Positions 23,487-35,735 of a DNA stretch of 64,000 nt are shown here, in pieces (within the stretch, counting starts at the first letter, position 1; every line of letters begins with the position of its first letter). The notes under the pieces were generated by a model. The model saw only the letters and a program-made list of their open reading frames with translations. It was not told where the DNA came from and ran no database searches. The translations under genes and the position numbers were made by a program. This stretch comes from Combretum micranthum. Its lineage: Eukaryota > Streptophyta > Magnoliopsida > Myrtales > Combretaceae. The stretch is taken from contig JAMXBD010002731.1 in assembly GCA_024138025.1 (NCBI GenBank), positions 1 to 64,000 on the forward strand, given 5' to 3'.

Positions 23487-26400
23487 TGATAAGTGTCAAA
23501 AGATCCTTATTTTTAGTATTCATTACATATAATTTTGTATATATTTGATGTGAATTTACTATGAAAAGGATACTTAAGTGCTTAATATTTGATTTCAGGG
23601 TTTAAAGAAGACATTTTAAAGATATAAGGACGGTTTAAGCAAAAACAAGATGATATTTGACAAAGTATTAAAAAGGTTGATTTTTACTTATGCACAATCT
23701 TCACCATGACCAGGTAGACACTAGTGCTGAATAGTAAAAAGTGACCAAAAATGAAATAGCCATAATTTTAATATATATATTAATGCATGCTAAATTTGAT
23801 AATTATATGTGTGTATGTGTTTGAGTGGATTAGTGTGTTTGTAATGTTGGGTGTGTTATAACATATGTGATTAGATAATAAGCTATGGTAAATATATCTA
23901 GCTTGATAGTTTATTCATGTTAGAAATTATCATGTTAGTGTTAATTGTTATTGTAATGAATTATATGTGTTGAATTTAAGCTTGTTTTAGCTTAAATAAA
24001 ATTCTAAACATAGCAGAAATTTTTAAAGCCCACTCAAGCCCAAACTCAAGTCCATAACTAAGCCCAAATAAGGCCTAAGCCTTTCTAAATCTGCCCTCCT
24101 CAAAAGTCAACAACATTTAGATAAACATCAAAATCTTATTGAATCATGAGACAACCCAAAACAGAACAAAGAAAAAGAAAATTCGTAACTCAAGAAGCCC
24201 AAAAATTTTCAAGACCCAAATCAAGTTTTCTTGGACTCAACACACCAAAAATCCTTCCCCAAGCCTTATATATACATTGAAGTAAATTTATTTGATGTTT
24301 AAGATGCTTTATTTCCCCCTTAATCCATGAAATATGCATGTGTGGTGTAATATAAGTAATTGGTATGCTAAATTCTTGTTGAAGTGTTGTAGATTTGTTA
24401 GGAAAGTCTTAGAATGCTTGAGTTGTTGTAGATAGGTTGTAGTAGGCTTTCATGTGGTTTGGAATTGAAGTGTTGAAGTATGATGAGTATTAGAATTGTT
24501 TGAAGTGTGCTAAGGTTGGTGAAAGTTGATGAAGAAGAGTTTGATTCTTGTAGAGTGGTGTTTGAACTTGTTTGATGTTTAAAGTTGAAGTTTATGTTGT
24601 TTGAATGTTATATTGATCATATAACAAGCTATGAGAAACTTTGGAATGAGTTTAAAGAACTTTGAGAAGTGTAAAATGCATTTAAAGAACAAAGGAATTC
24701 GTTATTTTCTTGTTCCAGTGTGCACAACCTGCTGCACGGGCGTGCACGTGGCCGTGCAGGCCTTAAAACCCTCAAAAATTCGTCTCGGGTCACATTTTCA
24801 TACCCAGCACGGCCTCGAGCACGGCCATGCACTCAGCCGTGCAGACTTTCCCCTGTTTCGCAGCCCGTTTGTAATTCAACCATAACTTTTTCATCCGACC
24901 TCCGTTTGAGGTGATTCAAGTTGCGTTGGAAAGTTTAAAAAGAGATATAAAACTTTTATGTTTTAAGTTTTTACAAATTTTAAGAGTAACAATGCTTAAA
25001 TTTTAGTTCTTTTCAACTGATACACTTTTCAAACAAAGTTTAAAACTTATAATTGGTTGTTAAAAATTCTCCCAAGCTTGATAAATGATCATTTTAAGTA
25101 TTTGTTGAGTATTGTATGACAATATATGATATATAAATGCTATGTGATGATGTTGTAATGATTTATTTGAATTTCTTTGGATGATTATACTTGAGATTTG
25201 AAGAATATATATACTTGAACTAAGTATGAGTTTGTAATTATCTCTTTTTACAGTGATTGATCCCCTTTCGGTTATTTCCATTGATTCTCGAGCTAGTACA
25301 GGTACACAATACTTTGATTGATTGTTGCTTAGGATAGGCATATACCAATTTGACCTTAATCAAAGATTAATAAAAAGATATTGAAATTGGTTGTGCTTTA
25401 TGTCGTTGAATCCGGATCCGGGGAGCGACAACCTTGTCATGATGCAATGGCACGGTAGTTTAGGCACTTAGCCCAATCTTTTATCATGATGTAATGACTC
25501 AAATCCATGATACAATGGTTCACCATGATGCAATGGTGGTTTCTTTTATTAGCTAAGTAGGTAGCTAATAGGGTTAACTGTATCGGTATATCCTCTACTT
25601 AGGCTCGGAAGGAAATAATATGTCTTAGTTCACGGGTATGGGACCGTTGAACTAATTAATATTATAGACTGGGATAAGTGGATTATATAAAGGAGTGTGA
25701 ACCCTAGATGAAGCTATTGTTCTCTATCGGTTAGATATAGGAGATATAGGTATCCGGTCTATCTATATCAACCCCCTGAGCAGCTGCTGTTACTCAGGAC
25801 CCCCAGAACTCCCAAGCTTGAATCGGAGTTTGAATACTCCAGTGTTGTTCTATTCACTTAACTAAAAGATAATGAAGTTGTAGTGATTTATTGCATTGCA
25901 TTTAGTTAAGTGAGCATTGCATATGTATTTGTTTGCATTATTGTGTACTGGGCCTTTGGCTCATGCTGCTATCTTGCAGGTGACTTTGATGACGAGCTCT
26001 ATGACGATATGGGCTATGGGACTGATTGGGAAGACTCTATGGATGACTAGGAGAGAGGCCTAGTATATGCTTAGGATTCCTTTTGATGAAAATTTCTTTT
26101 TGAAGTGTTTAGGCTTATTTGTTAAGCCTTGGAATGTAATTTGTGTTGAATTGTATTTGTAATATAGTTGGGTTGTAAGTAGGATTTCTATGTTTATATG
26201 TTCCTTGAGAAGTTGTAATGTATAAATATATTATGTATGACTTGTATATAGTTAATGACCACTACCCAGTAGTGGTAATGTTTTAATTCAAAGCATATGA
26301 ATGTTATATCTATTTTAAACAGGTAGTCATTACAAACGTCTCTTTTTAAGACGACCTTACGTATAATACTTGAATATTATTCCTAATATTTGGGTATTAT

Positions 26401-27546
26401 GCGTGGTCGGGAGATTTGGCACACTTAATAATTGGGTTAAGTGGGCCGGGTCTTTACAAAAAACTATCTCAAATTGTACCTAGTTGCTGCCCAAGTAGTG
26501 TAGAAAGCTGTGTTGAAGGAGAAAATTTGATCAGAAACCGAATTGAAGGGATCCTATAGTGCACGAGCATGAGCACGGCCATGCAGGACCAAGGACGATT
26601 ATGAATCTATAAATATTCATCTTAACCTTTTAGTTAGTCATCCTTTCACATTTTCTAAAAACCTTAGAAGAGAAAAAAAGATGCACTTCAAAGAGAAAAT
26701 TGCTTGAGCTTCATTGGAGATTACAAGATAATTCAAGGGTTTTATTGTAATTATATTTTACTTCTCTAGATCTTTTGTTGTTATTGTCAAATCTATGGAG
26801 GAGTAATTCTTTATACCCTGAGTCTTGTGAAACCCAAACCCATATGATTTGAATTGCTTTTGATTAATGAAAAGTCTATGTCTTTGTATCTATTCATGTG
26901 TTTTAATTGTCTTGCAATTGATTTGTGCACAGAGTAGATTGGTTATATGATTCTTGTTAGATGGAAAGATGTTTCATCTAATAAGATAGATCTTCATGAA
27001 TAGAAAAATTGCGTGTTTCATGTAGAGGTAAGGAAACTTTGATTTCTACGTAAAGATTTCATCTTTGTTTTGGAATTTTGATCTTTAATGCAATCTTGTG
27101 TGGGGTTAGTGAGGGAGAGGTCTCCACTATCTCATATAGGGTTAGAAATTGATTAACTCGAGGGAGTAATTGATTTAATTGTGTGATGCTGCAATGCAAA
27201 GCATAAATAATTCATTACTCAATCTTTTATTATAAGAAATTAGGGTTTAGGGTAGATCAAGATAAAAGGTATGTCTTGTGATTGATTTTTAAGCGTTAAA
27301 GCATAACAATTGATCTCAGGGTTTGTTAAATTTAGTTAGTTAATAGTTAGAAATAGATATTGCTTCATACTTTAGGCTAAATAATAGAAAAAGTGTAATA
27401 CTAGTACTTGTTCTTTAGATCCCTGTGGGCGGCACTCGTTTTTAATCCTATACTATTGAGGATAGGTTTACATGCCTAACTTGATCGTCAGAGTTATTTT
27501 GAGTTTATAAAATTTATAATTTGATATGATCTATAGTAGCGCATCA
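23487..27546 (+). repeat. 5' LTR of Athila (split by a solo LTR)
   Basis: Real sequence is 23487-23751 plus 26464-27546, 1348 bp. It starts TGATAAGTGTC and ends GCGCATCA. The TATA box is CTATAAATATT at 26607-26617. Confidence 0.9.
23752..26458 (+). mobile_element. 2.7 kb solo LTR (gypsy type) nested in the Athila 5' LTR
   Basis: Starts TGAAATAGCC and ends GGGTCTTTACA, flanked on both sides by AAAAA (23747-23751 and 26459-26463); the Athila LTR resumes right after. TATATATA at 24267-24274 supports plus orientation. No primer binding site or coding part is attached, so it is a solo LTR. It contains a GC-rich block of GCACGGCC/GGCCGTGC words (24731-24844) and four copies of CATGATGCAATG-like text (25436-25535). 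A diverged relative is at 44930-46125. Short ORFs inside it (24631-24914, 25060-25341) are not genes. Confidence 0.85.
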
Positions 27547-27552
27547 AGTTTT

Positions 27553-27570
27553 TGGCGCCGTTGCTGAGGA
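27553..27570 (+). promoter_or_regulatory. Athila primer binding site (tRNA-Asp type)
   Basis: TGGCGCCGTTGCTGAGGA differs at two bases from the TGGCGCCGTTGCCGGGGA complement of tRNA-Asp that is characteristic of Athila, and begins six bases after the LTR end. Confidence 0.9.
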
Positions 27571-27689
27571 TCTAGCAATGCAATATTAGGAAAAACCTTA
27601 GTGTTTGCTACTTTAGTCATTTTTTTATTCTTTCTCTTCTCTTCTTCCTTTGAGTAATTCTAATTTACAATTTCTTCTGTAGTGCTTAA

Positions 27690-29100
27690 CAAGGAGTCTC
27701 CCTTTAGATATTAGTGATCTAGATCCTGAGATTGATATGACATTTCATAGGAGGTTGAGCGAAAGTAGAATCAATCTTGCGAATTCAAGAGCCATGGAGA
27801 GAAATGGGAATGGAAATGATCCAAATCAACAAGCTGGAAATGAGAATAATCTAATTCAAGTTGCTAGAAATGAGAATTAGCCAAATCAAGTTATAAATGA
27901 AAATCAAAGACCGATGTAGGAGTACTTTATGCCTATGGTTGATGGAGTTGCACCATCCATAACGTGGCCTACAATACAAGCAAATAATTTTGAGTTAAAG
28001 CGTGCTTTAATCCAAATGGTGCAAGTAAATCAATTCGGTGGGGGAGCTTCACAAGACCACATGATCACTTGACGAGCTTCCTATAGATTTGTGCTACTAT
28101 TAAAAGCAATGGGGTATTAGATGATGCGATATGCCTTGGAATATTCCTTTTTTCTCTCAGGAATAAGGTAAGGAGTTAGTTGAATTCACTACCCCCTCAT
28201 TCCTTAACAAATTAGGATCAAGTGGCATGGAAGTTTTTGGAGCAGTTCTTCCACTTAACAAGACAATCCAAGTAAGAAATGAGATATTTCCCTACTGTTA
28301 GTATGAGGGTTAATCACTTTATGAAGTCTGGCAAAGGTTTAAGGAACTCCTTAGGCATTGTCCTCACCATGGGATTTCTTTACATGATTTGGTTAGAATC
28401 TTCTATACTTCCCTTAATGATCAGTTGAAGACAATGATTAATGATGTGGCTAATGGCAGTTTGATGAAGAAAAGTGCCCCTGATGGTTATGAATTGATTG
28501 AAGAAATGGCACTGAACACATTCAATTGGCATAGTGAAAGGAACAGACCAAGACAAGTAGCTGCTATGTATGAATCAGAAATAGTTTCTCAACTCTAGGC
28601 ACAAGTGGCATCACTTGCGGCTCAAATGAGTAAAATGCAATCAAGCATGGATGGTTTACCTTAGAATGGTGCTTCTAAGAGTTTTCCAAATTGCCCAATG
28701 GGAGATTCTTATGTTCTTAATGTTAGTCCAAGCATGGAGGAAGTGATTTTTATGAATAAGTTTGATAAAGGAACTAGGAATTATAATCTATACAACAATA
28801 CATATAATTCAGGTTGGAAAAATCATCCTAATTTTTCATGAGTAATCAAAATGCACAAGGATCCATTTTCCACCTGGATTCCATAAGCCACAACCACAGC
28901 AATTACAATCACCTCAACAATTTCAGGCTTTACCAGCACCTCCTCAACAACCTACTTTACCACGACTAGAAAAGAAGTCGGGTTGGGAAGATCTCATGAC
29001 TCAATTCATCTAAATGTTAGAAGCTAGATATCGAAATCAAGAGGCATCCATTCACAATCTTGAACAACGAATTGGCTAGCTGGCTAGAATGATGTATGAA
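27690..29100 (+). pseudogene. Athila gag pseudogene
   Basis: Recognisable gag text in shifting frames with many stops: NNFELKRALIQMVQ followed by QFGG (about 27988-28038), LNSLPP (about 28180), and an open piece at 28389-28598 (FYTSLNDQLKTMI, YELIEEMA) that continues past a stop as AQVASLAAQMSKM. A Gln/Pro-rich tail follows at 28880-28960. This is the particle-forming and RNA-binding protein in active relatives; here it cannot be translated as one protein. Confidence 0.85.
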
Positions 29101-29151
29101 AGATAATAGGGCTTCCTTCATAGCAACATAGAGCCTAATCCAAGAGAACAA

Positions 29152-29868
29152 GTGGATGCAATCAGCCTGAGAAGTGGGAAGGAGCTACAATCTAGGAGTG
29201 AAAAAGAGCTTGAGAAGGAGGAGAATATGGTTTTTGAGAAGAAAAAGCAAGTTCTAGGAAAAGAAGAGAGTGAATTATCTCAAAAGGAGAAGGTGGAGCA
29301 TGAGAAGAAATCATCTCTTACTGTATTTAAACAACTTCACATTAATATTCCTTTTGTTGAGGCAATTTCCCAGATGCCTAGGTATGCTAAGTCCCTAAGG
29401 GAATTGTTATCTAAAAAGAGGAAATTAGAGAATGTAGCAACAGGAGAAGTTGGAGCTGGTTGCTCATTGGTTTTTCAAAATAAGCTACCTCCAAAGCTGA
29501 AGGATCCAAGAAGTTTTACAATCTCATGTAAGGTAGGTGATATAACTGCTGATAAGGCTCTGGCTAATTTAGGAGCAAGCATCAATGTCATGTCATATTC
29601 ATTTTTTAAGAAGCTGGGGCTATCTAAACTTAAATCAACTAGGATGATTTTACAACTCGCTAATTGTTTTGTAACATGCTCGATGGGAATCATTGAAGAT
29701 GTTCTTATGAAAGTTGGGAATTTTATATATCCAGTAAATTTTATGGTCCTAGACATGAAAGACATGAAAGAAGAAGGGGATGCGCCTTTGATTCTTGGTA
29801 GGCCATTCCTTGCCATAGCTAGAGCACTCATTGATGTTGAAGGTGGCCAATTAGTGTTGCGAGTTTGA
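29152..29868 (+). pseudogene. Athila protease region (open frame, active-site Asp lost)
   Basis: A 238-codon open frame beginning MDAISLRSGKEL, then a Lys/Glu-rich linker (about residues 17-60), then the retropepsin-like domain (about 100-238). The motif usually read as DLGAS in this family is NLGAS here, so the catalytic aspartate is replaced by asparagine. Supporting family words: GIIEDVLMKVGNFIYPVNF, LILGRPFLA, ALIDVEGGQL. The frame continues weakly to about 30246. In intact Athila the RT follows; here it is missing. The frame has stayed open although the enzyme is dead. Confidence 0.85.
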
Positions 29869-30310
29869 GATGAGGAGATGGTCATAAAAACTATAGCACC
29901 GAGTTCTGAAAAACTTGTCCTTAAAAGTTTAGAGCTGGTTGAGCAAGTTACAAGTCACTTTAGTAGTCCTGATTTAGAAAGTGTTGTTGAACCACCGGAT
30001 TTACACCATCCGTTAATGCCAAAGAGAAAAACGTCATGCTAGCTATGTTCTTCAAAGTCAAAAGGTAAGGAAAGGGAGGATAAAGCTATGAAATTTGCAG
30101 CTATGATAGGATCAGCCCAACCGTGGGCTATCACTTGTGATAAATGTAGAAAACGGGTTAAGAAAATTGATATAACCGGTGTTGATAGCTTGAATCTTAT
30201 GGTGGAGAGTTCCCATAATGCTCAATTTGACCTCCCCTTGAATTAATGAAAGTAAAGGACGTTGAGCCAATGACGTTAAAAAAGTGCACTTCTTGAGAGG
30301 CAACCCATGA
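29869..30310 (+). other. protease tail and Athila pol/3' junction motif
   Basis: After the protease, text such as KGKEREDKAMKFAAMIGS resembles a linker, then GTGCACTTCTTGAGAGGCAACCC (30283-30305) matches the motif that in Athila elements follows the end of pol. Finding it some 400 bp after the protease shows that the complete RT, RNase H and integrase region, normally several kb, was deleted. Confidence 0.7.
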
Positions 30311-33165
30311 CTATCTAAGTAAGTTAAGTTTCTTTTTGTTTTCTTTTTTTTTCACTATACTAAGTCTATGCTGCTGTTAAAATTACGGATTTTGAGAAGG
30401 ATATCAAGATTAATTGAAGGAGATGAGATTTGATTTTTAAGTATGGGGAAGCATAAAACACAAGTAAGAAAATCTCAACTATCAATTCTAAGTGTGCCAA
30501 GTATTTATCTTTCAATCTTGTTAAGGTTAAGTAGCTTGGAGATTCTAATCAATTTTTAAGTACCTACACTACCATGAGCATGAGTAGTGTTTAAAGTGAG
30601 GCACTTAAGCGAAAAGCTTATGGATATTATTTTTGGCACTGCCTAACATCAAGCCTAGTTTTGTATAAGGTAGCGCTCAATTCATTTTCCTAAAAAGAAG
30701 CTCTTGGGTCACTTTTTCACACCTTACAAGGCCACGAACACGGCCATGTACTCATAAGGGCCGACCAAAATTTTCTTATATATATATATATATATATATT
30801 TCTTCTTCTTCTCTCTCTTCCTAATTTCCCCCTACTATTTTTATGTGCTGAAAAAAGATCCTCTCCATGCAAATTTGCATAATCACACTCACACTCCACA
30901 CATACTTCTCTACTCATTTCTACTTCATTTTTTTTTATTCAACACTCAAGTAAGTAATTATCCTCTTCTTTTTTCACTTTGGAACTGAAAAATCTGTTGT
31001 GTTTTACATTGTTTCGAATGGGTTTCATATGCATGTCTCAAGATATCATATTATTGATGGCTTGTTGAGTTCCTAATAGTATAGAATGTTTTTCCCTACG
31101 TTATTATTATCGTTACTTGAGTTTTGCACGAAATATGTTGAGAAATGCATATTTTTATAAAAAATCTAAGGTTCATCAAAATTTTGAATGGCTGTGATTT
31201 TGGGGGCTTTTGCTAGTATTGTGCAATTAGGTGCTATTAGGATCAATTAGTTCAAGTAGCTCCCATTATTCATGCTTGTAGTGCTTAAATCGAAAACCTA
31301 GGGCTCTTTGGTATTTGAATATAAGGTTTTTCGTGAAATTATTGTTAACAGTAGAAATTCATGGAGTTTTCATGTTGTTTTTTTATCAGAAATCTATTTT
31401 GAATTCATACAACATCTTTTGTGTGACCATTTGCCCTATTATTATTTCTACCCCACCTTCTGCACGGTTGTGCAGCTGGTTATGCTGACTTGTTTACTTT
31501 AACCCTTTGATTTTATTCCTCTGATGAAGAGCTTGATGATGAAGGGGATGAAGAAGAGGAGGCTGATGATAATGAAGCTGATGAGATAGACAATGCTAAT
31601 AATTATGTTGAGAATGATGATGAAGATGATGGTGCTAGGACTGATTGATCATTATTTGCTTTTCTTTTATCATCATTTTCTTTTATGATATTATGGTCTG
31701 TACTATTGAGTTCCATCCTGGTAAGAAAACTCTTACTTTGATGGTTTTCTTTGGATTTATTTTGTGAGACTTAAGGATAGGCTAACTTCTTTTTAGCTAT
31801 CTTTTGTTGTTTTTGTTTCGATTTGTTTTTAGGCATAACCTTTAAAGGGTTCACAAATAGACTAATGATGAATTTTTTTTCTCAATTGACTGGATATGGA
31901 AACTCTTTGCTGATATCTTGAAAATCTGGAGAAGTCCTAATGTCTTTTTCTTTTTAATTTTCTTTCTTTCCCTTTTCCCTTTATTATGCTTGATTTGGAA
32001 AGACATTGGGGACAATGTCTAACATAAGTGTGGGGAAGAGGTATACTACGAAAGAAAAATTTGGGTCTTGATTTGCTTATATTCTATATGCACTTGTTGA
32101 TTGAAATTCCTTCACTTATAAGTTTGCAATTGAGCTTTAAGGTTTTTATGACATGAAAAAGATTAGAATCTTGAAATTATGCTCATTCATTTGTAATTAG
32201 CATTCTAAAGAAAATGTATAGTAACATTGTGTGCCTTACTCACCTATTTTAGACTTGGTATACTTAGTTAAAATTTTATGATGAAATCTAAGTGGGGCAA
32301 ATTTACTTGCTATTTAATGATTAAATCTAGGGTTGTGAAAGAGGTCGAACTCCTTAGTTTAAATTAAATGGTTGTGTTTTTAAGTTGGCTGGTTAGTATA
32401 TTTTCTTTTCAACCAGTTTGAGAGCTTTTCTAACCTTTAGTGAAAGGTGCATGTGAAGTTGATCGCTTAGTGATTCTTCTTGAGTAATCTCTCTAAAATC
32501 AATCAATTGTTGTGCTTAATTGCATATTAAAAAGCTTAGTCAATATGAGCGGGCTTTGGTCTCTTAGAAGAGTGAAGTCTGACTCTGCTATTAACTAACC
32601 AAAGCTTTTTATATCTTGTTGATTTGTATAAAAAAAAAAAATTGAGCTGAAAAGAAACAAGCAAAAACTCGTCCAGGGGAAAATGAAAAGAAGTGGGCTA
32701 AAACCGGTCACTCTGAAGGCTATTAAAATTTTGGAGAAAATTTCAATCAAAGAGGAAGAAAATCTAGGGGATTGATGGATGCCATATACTTTCATTATAG
32801 GTTGCTATGCTTAGAAGGTGGTTGAACAATTTATATGCTTTCTAATAAGTGATGAGATATAACAAAGCCGCTTTTGCTTCATTTGACTTTGTATTTCTTT
32901 TATAACTTTGGAAGTGGTTCTTAAGTGGTGAGGGTAATAGTTTGACTTACTTGGATTAATTTTAGAAATTTAACGATAGTATGCCAAGTATAAGTACAAT
33001 TATGGTAGGTTTGAGTAGTTGGTACTAATGAGTTACTTTGGTTTAACTGAATTAAAGAATGCTACTTGTGATATGATGGCTGTTAATGAGTACAATTGAT
33101 GAGAGATTATTTTGTCCTCATTTTGTTTGCTTGAGGATAAGCAAACGATTAAGTGTGGGAAAGTT
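30311..33165 (+). other. Athila 3' non-coding region with an acidic ORF remnant
   Basis: Occupies the place of the env-like ORF2 in Athila but no credible envelope-like protein is readable. A remnant at 31511-31648 encodes a strongly acidic tail (SDEELDDEGDEEEEADD and similar). CATTGGGGACAATG (about 32003) and AAGTGTGGGGAAGAGG (about 32026) are Athila 3' landmarks. A TA repeat lies at 30778-30799. TTGAGGATAAGCAAACG (33131-33147) followed by AAGTGTGGGAAAGT is the region of the polypurine tract just before the 3' LTR. Confidence 0.65.
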
Positions 33166-34515
33166 TGATAAGTGTCAAAAGGTCCTTATTTCTAGTACTC
33201 ATGCATATAATTTTGTATAAATTTGATGTGAATTTACTTAGAAAAGGATACTTAAGTGCTTGATATTTGATTTCAGGGTTTGAAGAAGACATTTTAAAGA
33301 TATAGGATGATTCAAGCAAAAACAAAATGATATTTGGAAAAGTATTACAAAGGTTGATTTTCATTTGTGCATAACCTTCAAACAGCCACGCAGACACTAG
33401 TGCAGGACTGTAAAAGTTGACCAAAAACTATCTCAAATTATACCCTAGTTGCTGCCCAAGTAGTGTAGAAAGCTGTGTTGAAGGAAAAAATTTGATAAAA
33501 AATGGAATTGAAAAGATCCCATAGTGCACAGGCATGAGCACAGCCATGCAGGACCAAAGATGGTTACAAATCTATAAATAACCATCCTAACCTTTCAGTT
33601 AATCATCCTTTCACATTTTCTAAAAACCTTAGAAGAGAAAAAAAGATGCACTTCAAAGTGAAAATTGCTTGAGCTTCATTGGAGATTACAAGATAATTCA
33701 AGGGTTTTATTGTTTGGTTATGTTTTACTTCTCTAGATCTTTTGTTGTTATTGGCAAATCTATGGAGGAGTAATTTTTTGTACCCTGAGTCTTGTGAAAC
33801 CCTAAACCCATATGATTTGAATTGCTTTTGATTAATGAAAAGTCTATGTCTTTGTATCTATTCATGTGTTTTAATTGTCTTGCAATTGATTTGTGCACAG
33901 AGTAGATTGGTTATATGATTCTTGTTAGATGGAAAGATGTTTCATCTAATAAGATAGATCTTCATGAATAGAAAAATTGCGTGTTTCATGTAGAGGTAAG
34001 GAAACTTTGATTTTCTACGTAAAGATTTCATCTTTGTTTTGGAATTTTGATCTTTAATGCAATCTTGTGTGGGGTTAGTGAGGGAGAGGTCTCCACTATC
34101 TCATATAGGGTTAGAAATTGATTAACTCGAGGGAGTAATTGATTTAATTGTGTGATGCTGCAATGCAAAGCATAAATAATTCATTACTCAATCTTTTATT
34201 ATAAGAAATTAGGGTTTAGGGTAGATCAAGATAAAAGGTATGTCTTGTGATTGATTTTTAAGCGTTAAAGCATAACAATTGATCTCAAGGTTTGATGAAT
34301 TTAGTTAATTAATAGTTAGAAATAGATATTGCTTCATACTTTATACTAAATAGTAGAAAAAGTGTAATACTAGTACTTGTTCTTTAGATCCTTGTAGGCG
34401 ACATTCGTTTTTAATCTTATACTATTGAGGATAGGTATACCTGCCTAACTTCATCGTCGGAGTTAATTTGAATTTATAAATTTTATAATTTGATACGATC
34501 AATAACAGCGCATCA
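33166..34515 (+). repeat. 3' LTR of Athila
   Basis: 1350 bp, TGATAAGTGTC to GCGCATCA, with TATAAAT at 33573-33579. It aligns end to end with the 1348 bp 5' LTR. The central 500 bp are nearly identical between the two while the flanks differ at about 10 percent (see findings). Confidence 0.92.
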
Positions 34516-34520
34516 AATTG

Positions 34521-34700
34521 ACTCACAAAGAGGATTTCAGAATTGCCTTCACAATGCAGACGTCATAATGTGGACTTCACAAATGCTTCATTAAAAGGAC
34601 TTCACCAATGCCTTATAACCGAAGACTTTACATTTGCCTCAATACATAAGGACTTCACCGATGCCTCAAATGAGAGAGGACTTCACTAAAAACACTCAAA
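34521..34700. repeat. about 30 bp tandem repeat array in the outer LTR (left copy)
   Basis: Degenerate units of the form GAGGACTTCACCNATGCCTCA recur about every 30 bp. The same array occurs in the right-hand LTR at 36010-36195, so it is a family feature of the LTR, older than the insertion. Confidence 0.7.
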
Positions 34701-35367
34701 CAGAATATGTGAATAGTGCCTTATAATATTAACTCACTAATCTCACTATGGTAATATTCACTTAATAAATACAGATACAAAATAAGAGAGTATTTTCACG
34801 TAAGCTCATCCTATTGAGCTCTACTCTCTTACACGAAAAGCTCCAAACACGCTATTTATTAGCTCTTAAAGTAATCTTGACGTTGTCCCTCAAAACAATC
34901 ACTAATGGTTGGATTAGAAAATCTGTAACGGCTATTTTTAGCATAAATAGAGCATACTGGCAAGCTGGTCCTATTTCCACGGGCGAGCCAATCCAGTTAA
35001 GCCCAAAGTTAAGGGCTTGATCTACTTCTTAACTACCTTCGGCCATTTCAACACTATTTTGTATTTTTGCTGTAACTCTTTCATCTGAATTCTAATTGAG
35101 GCTATTCAAGATGCTATAAAAATCTTAAAGAAAGCTCTATAACTTCGGTGTTTTGAGTTTTGAGATATTCCAAATGAATCAGGGCCTAAAACTTTCTTGA
35201 AAGCACCTAGAACAATAAGCACCAAAAAAAAAACCCATAAACATAGCAAAGCTCAAACATATCAAAATAAGCTTTTGCTTATTAAATGTAACTTAACTAA
35301 GTTGTAGAGTATTTGTGCAATACATTTTCTCATCAAAATAAGATTGTAACCTCCACATGGTTCAACA

Positions 35368-35735
35368 ATCTCCCTTTTTTTTTATGAAAACAATTATTGC
35401 ATAACATTTGTCTCACTCAACTTAGCACTCCCCTTCAATTAAGCATCATGGTAAAAGCTTACTTGTAAAAGATGTAGCGCTCAATTAAAGGTTCCCAAGC
35501 GACATGTAATAAATAACTTATTAAATACAACTTAACTCCATCAATTAAGCATTCCAGATAAAAGCTTATTTCTAAAGATATGATACTCAATTAAAAGACT
35601 TAAATTACATTTAATAAACAACTTATTTTCAAGCATACAAAAACACATAAGCCTAGTGATTTTTTAAAAACCACAGAAACTTTTCTCTAAAATGCGATTA
35701 AGCATTAACCTTAGAGACCCGCTCTGATACCAATT
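35368..35735 (-). other. minimal interior of the outer LTR element
   Basis: Primer binding site GCTCTGATACCA at 35721-35732 reads TGGTATCAGAGC on the minus strand, three bases from the LTR end. At the other edge the minus strand reads AAAAAAAAAGGGAGAT directly before the LTR, a polypurine tract (about 35368-35385). Between them I see no gag, pol or other ORF; a loose repeat of AATTAAGCAT..AAAGCTTA (35440 and 35540) is the only structure. Confidence 0.75.

Larger units (their letters stand above)
23487..34515 (+). mobile_element. Athila-type Ty3/gypsy retrotransposon, pol-less
   Basis: An 11029 bp element, 8317 bp without its nested solo LTR and that LTR's duplicated AAAAA. It has 5' LTR, tRNA-Asp-type primer binding site, decayed gag, a protease ORF, a 3' non-coding part and 3' LTR, flanked by AATTG (23482-23486 and 34516-34520). 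Reverse transcriptase, RNase H and integrase are wholly absent between the protease tail and the Athila-specific motif at 30283-30305. It would have needed a full-length relative to transpose. Confidence 0.9.
23202..35367 (-). repeat. 3' LTR of the outer element (split by Athila)
   Basis: Real LTR sequence is 23202-23486 plus 34521-35367, 1132 bp, interrupted by the Athila element and its duplicated AATTG. On the minus strand it starts TGTTGAACCATG at 35367 and ends TTTACTTTCTACA at 23202. It aligns over its whole length with the right-hand LTR. Confidence 0.85.

Noticed and set aside
30311..33165. An envelope-like ORF in the Athila element
   Set aside because: The position is right but only a 45-codon acidic remnant is readable; no membrane segment or longer frame could be followed.
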